Source: Actinidia chinensis (lineage: Eukaryota; Streptophyta; Magnoliopsida; Ericales; Actinidiaceae). From it: a DNA stretch of 12,500 nt. Below the pieces are notes generated by a model. It was given only the letters and a program-made list of their open reading frames with translations, was not told the DNA's origin and did not search any database. How positions within the stretch are numbered: position 1 is the stretch's first letter; each line of letters begins with the position of its first letter. Below, piece by piece: positions 7,241-12,500 of this stretch. The stretch spans positions 20,001 through 32,500 of the forward strand of contig VIGQ01001628.1 in the NCBI GenBank assembly GCA_009663005.1, in the 5' to 3' direction. The position numbers and the translations under genes were made by a program.

Positions 7241-7517
7241 CATGTCGGCCTTGATTTTCTTCGAGACCTCATCCTAACCTCAATTTTGAGGCCCGTCACC
7301 ATTTTTTCATACTCTTATTACAACAAATATAACATTTCTTGTAAATTTTTAAATAAAATGAGATTTAGAATACACATACAAGACTATTATTTTGATGTAT
7401 CAAAATATATATAAACCAATACACAAAAAATTATATTTATACTATAACATATTGGATCCGAAGACCCCAAAATTGAATTATTTTTGGGGGCCAAACACAT
7501 GCCTAGGGCCGACTCTG
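7241..7517. mobile_element. Non-autonomous hAT element, 277 bp
   Basis: The left end reads CATGTCGGCCTTGA. The reverse complement of the right end reads CAGAGTCGGCCCTAG. Both share the CGGCCYT core with the termini of the larger element at 1759. A GGGGGCC motif lies just inside the right end (about 7485-7492) and GAGGCCCG at about 7288-7295 near the left. The 8-bp flanks match except for one base. The AT-rich centre is non-coding, and a CCTCAA-TT-TTGAGG palindrome sits at 7278-7291. It is probably mobilised by the same transposase group as the larger element. Confidence 0.7.
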
Positions 7518-7525
7518 ATAGCAGT
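7518..7525 (+). repeat. Right target-site duplication of the small hAT element (ATAGCAGT)
   Basis: Counterpart of 7233-7240 with one mismatch. Confidence 0.65.
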
Positions 7526-7662
7526 TTTATGATATTTTTTGCCAAAGCCTTGCAGCTTTGGGGATATGGTTACTTAAAATGTTTGTTGTGAAAATCGATG
7601 CACTAACTAAATGGTTGTTTCAGCTTCGGATTGGAAACAACAAGCTTCTCCATGGCTTTTTA
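7526..7662. other. Unassigned sequence with two short hairpins
   Basis: CCAAAGC (7542-7548) pairs with GCTTTGG (7555-7561), and GTTGTTTC (7614-7621) pairs with GAAACAAC (7634-7641). Both are short perfect stems. I see no gene, and the hairpins may be chance. Confidence 0.35.
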
Positions 7663-7890
7663 GCCTCGTTTAATAAGTGTGATAGAATTGGTTAGAATTA
7701 GTAATAGGTGAGATTATAATTGTGATTAAAATGACTAGGGATTAGTAATGAGGGCATAGTCCGACCGGGTGTTTGTTTTTGCACGGAATTAGACTTGAGT
7801 TAATAAAATATCAGAGTAATGTGGGTCAATAATGTCACAAAATTCATAGAATTTTTTTCATAAATTTTTCATATTTATCTTTAATTATAT

Positions 7891-7924
<34 letters not shown>

Positions 7925-8123
7925 TGAGCCCATAGAGTAGGATGGTATTGTTAAGACATGGGAGGCGTGGTAATTAACATACCCGAATTGGTGGTATTAA
8001 TAGTCCGAACCGACTATAAGTCTGGCCATTTGGGTCGAAAACCAAACGCCCCGGATTACCCGGCCCCACCGACTCATAGTCCAATCCTCCCCTCTCCTCC
8101 TATCCCGGTATCAAACACAGGCC
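7663..8123. mobile_element. MITE-like inverted-repeat element, PIF/Harbinger-like ends suspected
   Basis: Inner inverted arms are clear. The left arm CCGGGTGTTTGTTTTTGC (7765-7782), followed by AGACTTGAG, faces a right arm whose reverse complement reads CCGGGGCGTTTGGTTTTCG (8036-8054), followed by AGACTTATAG. Similarity also extends outward: GCCTCGTTTAATA at 7663 against GCCTGTGTTTGATA (reverse complement of about 8109-8122). The centre is AT-rich and non-coding. GGGYGTTTGK-type ends recall PIF/Harbinger (Tourist-like) MITEs, but I found no TTA/TAA target duplication at either the inner or the outer boundary. The element may be a nested pair or may have decayed ends. The 61-codon frame at 7958-8143 is not a gene. 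Confidence 0.5.
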
Positions 8124-9128
8124 TTCAAAGAAATTTGTCATAGCCTTCATTGCGTTAGTGGCGACGGACACAAACTTTGACACACCTTTTGGCAGTAGGA
8201 GATGATTGGTGGATTTGGAATGATGGAGGATTTGCGGGGGATTTGAAATGAGGGATGATTTATATAACGGGGGCTCACCTTTTAAGAAGTTTTGATTTAT
8301 AATTTGGTGGTTTGGGATGTGTTTTTGAAGGAAGGAGGGGATTAAAATTTAGATATGATGTGATAAATATAAAAAAACAAAACTACCCCACTTCATTAAT
8401 TAGTTTTAATATTAATAATAATTTTATTATTAGTATAAAATAATATATTAATTATATTTAAATGATAACAATAAAAATTTTAATTTAAATATTAAATATA
8501 TAATTTAAAAATTATAATTCGATTTTTTTGGGTTAATTATCCAAAATTAATTATTTAGTACTATAGTAGGTAAAAATTATTACTTTTCAAAATTTGAGCC
8601 TAGAAATATTAACGCAATCAAAATTTTGAAATATTACTTGAAATTTTCTAATATTAATATGTATGAATATTACAAAAAATTGACCAACACCAAAAGGTAG
8701 AAAAAACTATAAAAGATGAAACAATCTTTTAATTTTAAGAACAAATAAGCCAAAAAAAATCAAATAATTTTTTCTTTTAACTTTTGATCAAGATTTTTAT
8801 TTTTAACCTTTGTCTGTAAATTCGGATCCTTAAAAATATAAAACAAGAATAATATAAAAAGTATTTGACGAAAAAGTCCAAACACAACCACAAATTGTAA
8901 ACACCATACCCAAAGGTCCTTGTAGTTTATAGAAAAATATTTCACTTGAATAAATAAATAAATAAAATCAACATTCAAGTGAAAAACTAAATTTAGACAT
9001 AATATATATTTAGAAATCTTTGTGTTTGGATAAATTGAAGGAATTTATTATAAGTGTCAAACTTTAGGGAAGGGTATTTTTAACTTCTTACATGTCAAGG
9101 TTTCTTTGTGTATAACTCATAACCGTCA
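8124..9128. other. AT-rich intergenic DNA, no gene seen
   Basis: About 8190-8345 is purine-rich with repeated GGATTTG and AATGA words (near 8209, 8228 and 8241). From 8390 to 9120 the sequence is extremely AT-rich with no coding frame of note; the 72-codon minus-strand frame at 8760-8978 is low-complexity. No transposon ends were recognised. Confidence 0.55.
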
Positions 9129-9654
9129 ATGGGAGTCCGTGTAATTTACCCAAATAAAATTATTCCTCCCCTGGTTCGTCTTCCCCCAATTTATTGTTTA
9201 GCGCCGAGAGATATGTTGTCTTGCAGCGGGGTTTTTTCAACTACCAACCAAACCACGTTCTTCTTCCCCCAGCACGATGGTCAAAAACGGTTTTTTCACC
9301 ACCATGCCGGAGAGCCGCATGACTACGGACGGGGGGGTACCCCTGTCCGTCACTTTCGGGTTGGCGCAGGTGGGATTTTGAAGACAGTCGCGAATAACTC
9401 AGGTGAGAAAAAAACTTGCCAAAGCCCGGAGAAGAGGAGAAGAGAGATGCAGTCAGGGAGGAACCCAAATCAGGAGTCATCTCCTTATGGCCAAACAGGG
9501 TGTAAGAGTTGTCTTGAGATTTTGTCAAGGCCTAATTGGAGCGTTAGATCAATGCTTGTTAATTGGCGTCCACCTTGCCTGTTTTGGCTATCAAATTTTC
9601 TCGAACTGCAATGGAGTTTGGGTAGCCGGTAAGGGTTCAGAACGATGCACATAA
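9129..9654 (+). pseudogene. Gene-like GC-richer island, possible 5' exon or gene fragment of unknown function
   Basis: This is the longest open frame in the window: 167 codons from 9129 to 9632, in DNA clearly less AT-rich than both flanks. The predicted protein has no domain I recognise. Its Pro, His and Gln/Asn-rich composition looks more like translated UTR than a folded protein. A more gene-like reading starts at the ATG at 9447, preceded by a GA-rich UTR-like leader. It opens MQSGRNPNQESSPYGQTG and meets a splice-donor-like GTGTAAGA at 9500-9507. A second donor-like CAGGTGAG lies at about 9400-9407. Three other overlapping frames (both strands) are alternative readings of the same island. 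I suspect a first exon or relocated gene fragment. A live gene continuing rightward is possible, but I could not identify its later exons. Confidence 0.35.
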
Positions 9655-10189
9655 GACTATGATTGTGAGGAGGGTTTATTACGCTCTTCGTTTTTGTAGA
9701 TTATTGATGGAATCTGGTGATCCTTTTATAAAGCAAGTGTTGGTTCTTAATATAGGCATTTTTAGGCTTCTCTGGTTGGAAATGTAACATATATACACAT
9801 CAAATCTTGTCTAGACTGGTTTTTAAACTTTTAACATTGTATGTTGCACACATAGTAGCCTTTTCATTAACTCTGCCTGTTCCACACAGAAATTTTATTT
9901 GTGGATTTTTTGTTTTCCAAAACAAATCCCAATATGTTTTTGTAAATGTAAATCACAACGAGATCATCGGGTCCAAATGTAAATCACCAAGTCAACGCTA
10001 TGAAGAGGAAGATGTGTTAAGCCGTTGGCGATTTCTGGGTTTCAATAGGTGTGCACACAATGAATCTAATCTTTAAAAAGAAACTGCTTTATTCTATAAT
10101 AATTGTAGCTATACAAAAAACTTTGTCAAATTTAAATGGAACAACTGGCTTTATTATTAGGCTTTAATTAACAAAAAGAGAGATCTGTT
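9655..10189. other. Unassigned sequence, possibly intronic
   Basis: T-rich and of mixed composition, with a weak open frame at 9807-10076 that starts at a non-ATG codon and lacks recognisable motifs. If the island at 9129-9654 is a 5' exon, this could be its intron. Confidence 0.35.
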
Positions 10190-10817
10190 TTGCATACATT
10201 TACGAAAGCTCCACCGCGCCCGAAACACCTTTTCTCATTGTATTCTTCGCATCTGCATCAGGTTTTAACCAATCTTCACTGCAAATTTTTCGACAATCTA
10301 ACCAATTTCTTATGGCATTCCTTAGCCCTCGTGGTTGCTTGGACAAGCAATTTTCTGAAGCGTTTCCTTTTCAGAACTAGCCGACATCAATCCATACGTA
10401 GACAAGGCCGACGATCACGCAACCTCTCATATCTTCCACTATTATTGTTCTTTTGGAACCTTATTGGCAAAAGAAGTTAATCATTTGTGCACATCTTTTT
10501 TGCTTTCTCATAGTTGTTGTCCTTCCACTGCTTGGATTGCTTCAGGCAGATACCCTACACACAGCCTCTTGTACTCTGAAATACTAGTCCTCGGGTGAGG
10601 GAACCCAAAATATCAAAATATTTGTACTTAATAGCTGCTATCAACGCGTTGTAACCTAGTCTCAGTATAATCCCACGCAAGCCATTTGACATTTATATAT
10701 TGATCATATGTTACCGTAGACTCAAAAATACATGTATATCTCATTTTTCGGACACCCCTTCAACAGGTATCATTGTGGCACTGGATTGAAAACAGTATTT
10801 CATTTATTTTTCTCTTT
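10190..10817. other. Unassigned sequence with a weak open frame
   Basis: A 96-codon plus-strand frame (10190-10480) begins at TTG, not ATG, and shows no known motif. It is less AT-rich than its surroundings, so a decayed exon on either strand is possible. A GGGT-GAGGGA-ACCC hairpin lies near 10594. No RNA gene was recognised. Confidence 0.35.
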
Positions 10818-11400
10818 CTATGTGGGGTGTAATACCCGACCATAAATTAATTGTACTTTCTGTAGGAAGGATAAATAGAGAGAGACCAGGAGGAACAAGG
10901 GAAATGGGGTAAAGATGGGTGACAGAACAAATTTAGGATAGACGCAGAAAAGATTTTCGGATAAACTGAACAGAAAAGGGACACGTGGCCAAGTACACCT
11001 GACGCGACCAAGGTGGATAGCAGGAGAATCACAGGGGGGTGAGTCATCACCACATGACTCATCAATGGGCATGAGTACGTTGGGTGACTTCACGCCACAT
11101 GAGTCGCCCAGTCAACAATACACACACAATTGTTTGTCGGCCCGGTAATGTATGCTGGGGTTGAACTTTATTGTCCAATCAGAGGGTCTATAGAGAAAGA
11201 AGAAAATAAAGAAAGAGTGGACGAAGGCAAAAAGGTGGAAAGAAAAGATGAAGTAGAGAATCTTGATGAGGAAGGAAGAAGATAGTGTAATAATATCACT
11301 TATTTTCTTCGAGCTCATGGAATCTTGTCTCTTCTTATTTGTTTTATAATTTTATTCAATAAATAAGTAACGAACACTCTTGATAGGAGCATAACCTATC
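10818..11400 (+). promoter_or_regulatory. Promoter-like or LTR-like region with G-box, bZIP-type sites and CCAAT box
   Basis: Seen in sequence: an ABRE/G-box ACACGTGGC at 10981-10989; TGAGTCA at 11040 and TGACTCA at 11055, both GCN4/AP-1-type bZIP sites; further TGAGT/TGACT half sites to 11114; CCAAT at 11175-11179; a weak TATA-like CTATAGA at about 11189-11195; then a purine-rich, UTR-like stretch (11195-11285). In plants such motifs bind bZIP and NF-Y factors. No convincing coding frame follows, so the target is unknown. The start TGTAATACCCG at 10828 resembles the beginning of some plant LTRs, but no matching end or 5-bp duplication was found. Two overlapping minus-strand frames here are not supported as genes. 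Confidence 0.35.
11382..11400. repeat. Short perfect hairpin
   Basis: GATAGG pairs with CCTATC across a seven-base loop, just downstream of AATAAATAAG at about 11359. A transcription-end role is possible but unsupported. Confidence 0.3.
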
Positions 11401-12500
11401 ATGGTTAATTCTTTGACAATATATCGAGAATATATATAGTATAGGCTGTTGAAGGATCGAATCAATTAAAACTATGATGATTAGTTTTACATCAAAATAG
11501 TCAGTTATGTTTTGGTCTTAACTCCCTATACGATAATCTTTTTGATTTGATTCGAGTTGGCATATGAAGATTAGTTCAATACCGACAATTTTGTATTTTA
11601 AAGTGTTTTTTTTTTTAATTTTAGAGGCTAGTGGCACCTAACTAGGTTTGGAAGTCAAGCCATTAAGAAGAAACAATTCCTAGTTTATACCGTTGATCCT
11701 CACCGTAGACATTAGTCTTAGTCTCTATTAAGCCAACCGTGTGAATATTTCTTTCTTTTCTCCGCACCGGTTGAGATCATAAAATAGGCCACTGTTCTTA
11801 CTCCACCGGTTTAAACCTTTTTTCTCACCAGTTGACCCTTACTCAATCACCTATAAACCTTTATTTCCCAACTGGTTGAGAACTTGACAGATCACAGCTT
11901 TTGATCAACGAATCTATCACTGTTGGCACAGGTCCTTCCTATCAGCATACTTCTTTCCATTCAACATATTTAAGTAAAAGTCATAATTACCTTTCGTTTA
12001 CTTTAAGTTTACAATGTAATAAGAATATGAAGAAATGAAAAAAAGACACTTGGAGTTTCCATAACTTGTTGAGGGGAGGTAATGAAATGGTTATGTGCTT
12101 TCAGTTTCCTTTTTCTTATTTATAGGCACAAAGGTGGCCAGTGGGTAGTGATTTGTGGAATGTACCCAGATGGAAATGAATGGGTAATGAATCTACCTAA
12201 GAGTGGATTTTGAAATGTTTTATGTGATTACCAAAGACGGATTCGAATGAGCGTGAGTGAACTTAACCAATGTACTTTAGGATGGATTTGCATGGTTTTT
12301 TATGGATTGAATGGTTTATTGAATGTCCGTAGATCGTACGAAGGTATGGACAATGCTATTCTTATGTGGTGAGACCTATATTTTGTGGTTTCATCACGTA
12401 TAGTATACCCTGTCCAATGCATTGAACCCATACATTTGTACAATGTCCCCTCTAATGATTTTTGTATTTTGTTTCCTTATATCTAAACATAAAATTAGCT
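11401..12500. other. AT-rich intergenic DNA, no gene seen
   Basis: No open frame of note, RNA gene or transposon end recognised. Within it are four ACCGGTTGA-like motifs (11766-11879). A two-unit, 20-bp tandem repeat of the form ATGGATTTGCATGGTTTTTT (units at 12282 and 12302) also lies here. The remainder is ordinary mixed sequence. Confidence 0.5.

Noticed and set aside
10818..11093. 91-codon minus-strand open frame
   Set aside because: Hydrophobic, low-complexity reading of a purine-rich strand that overlaps the regulatory-like motifs; a second overlapping frame on the same strand is equally open.
11258..11278. AGAATCTTGATGA, identical to the first 13 bases of plant miR172
   Set aside because: The match stops after 13 bases and I found no complementary arm nearby to form a precursor hairpin.
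10828..11400. Possible solo LTR starting TGTAATACCCG
   Set aside because: No matching LTR end in CA, no 5-bp target duplication, no primer-binding site or polypurine tract seen. Kept only as an alternative reading.

Overview
The window looks like intergenic, transposon-rich nuclear DNA of a flowering plant, probably a eudicot. It is strongly AT-rich with long A and T runs. The recognisable elements are plant-type: a hAT element whose transposase resembles the plant ZMYM1-like group, short Helitrons with TCTATATTATAAAAC starts and CTAG ends, MITEs, and a CGGTTCGGTT-type repeat. I found no complete, confidently functional protein-coding gene, no rRNA or tRNA gene and no CRISPR array. Almost all short open frames here are chance readings.

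Layout from left to right. 1-1750 is mostly AT-rich unassigned DNA with one G-rich patch (about 660-960) and a short dispersed-repeat motif (about 1305-1380). 1759-3257 is a 1.5-kb hAT element bounded by a perfect 8-bp target duplication. On its minus strand it keeps the decayed dimerisation region of a hAT transposase, and it also carries, in the opposite orientation, what looks like a captured first exon of a host gene ending at a strong splice donor. 3608-4006 is an exon-like open frame that starts exactly at a splice acceptor. About 4022-4850 is a decayed CGGTTCGGTT repeat with an AT microsatellite inside.

From 4960 to 7222 lies a cluster of four related Helitrons. One full copy (5078-5533) sits inside an older, broken copy. 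Two further copies (6276-6733 and 6735-7222) stand head to tail with one base between them. A GC-rich-ended MITE (about 5789-5995) lies between the two groups. A 277-bp non-autonomous hAT element (7241-7517) follows directly, then a MITE-like inverted-repeat element (about 7663-8123).

8124-9128 is AT-rich and featureless. About 9129-9650 is a GC-richer, gene-like island that may be a 5' exon or a gene fragment. The right end (about 9650-12500) is mostly unassigned. It contains a promoter-like stretch with a G-box and a striking alternating array of TGACT/TGAGT sites (10981-11115), and a cluster of ACCGGTTGA-like motifs (11766-11879).

The parts do not form a pathway. They record repeated, nested transposon insertion, with possible capture of host exons and possible loose regulatory sequence. 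The observations most worth following up are the exon-carrying hAT element, the nested and head-to-tail Helitrons, and the alternating bZIP-like site array.
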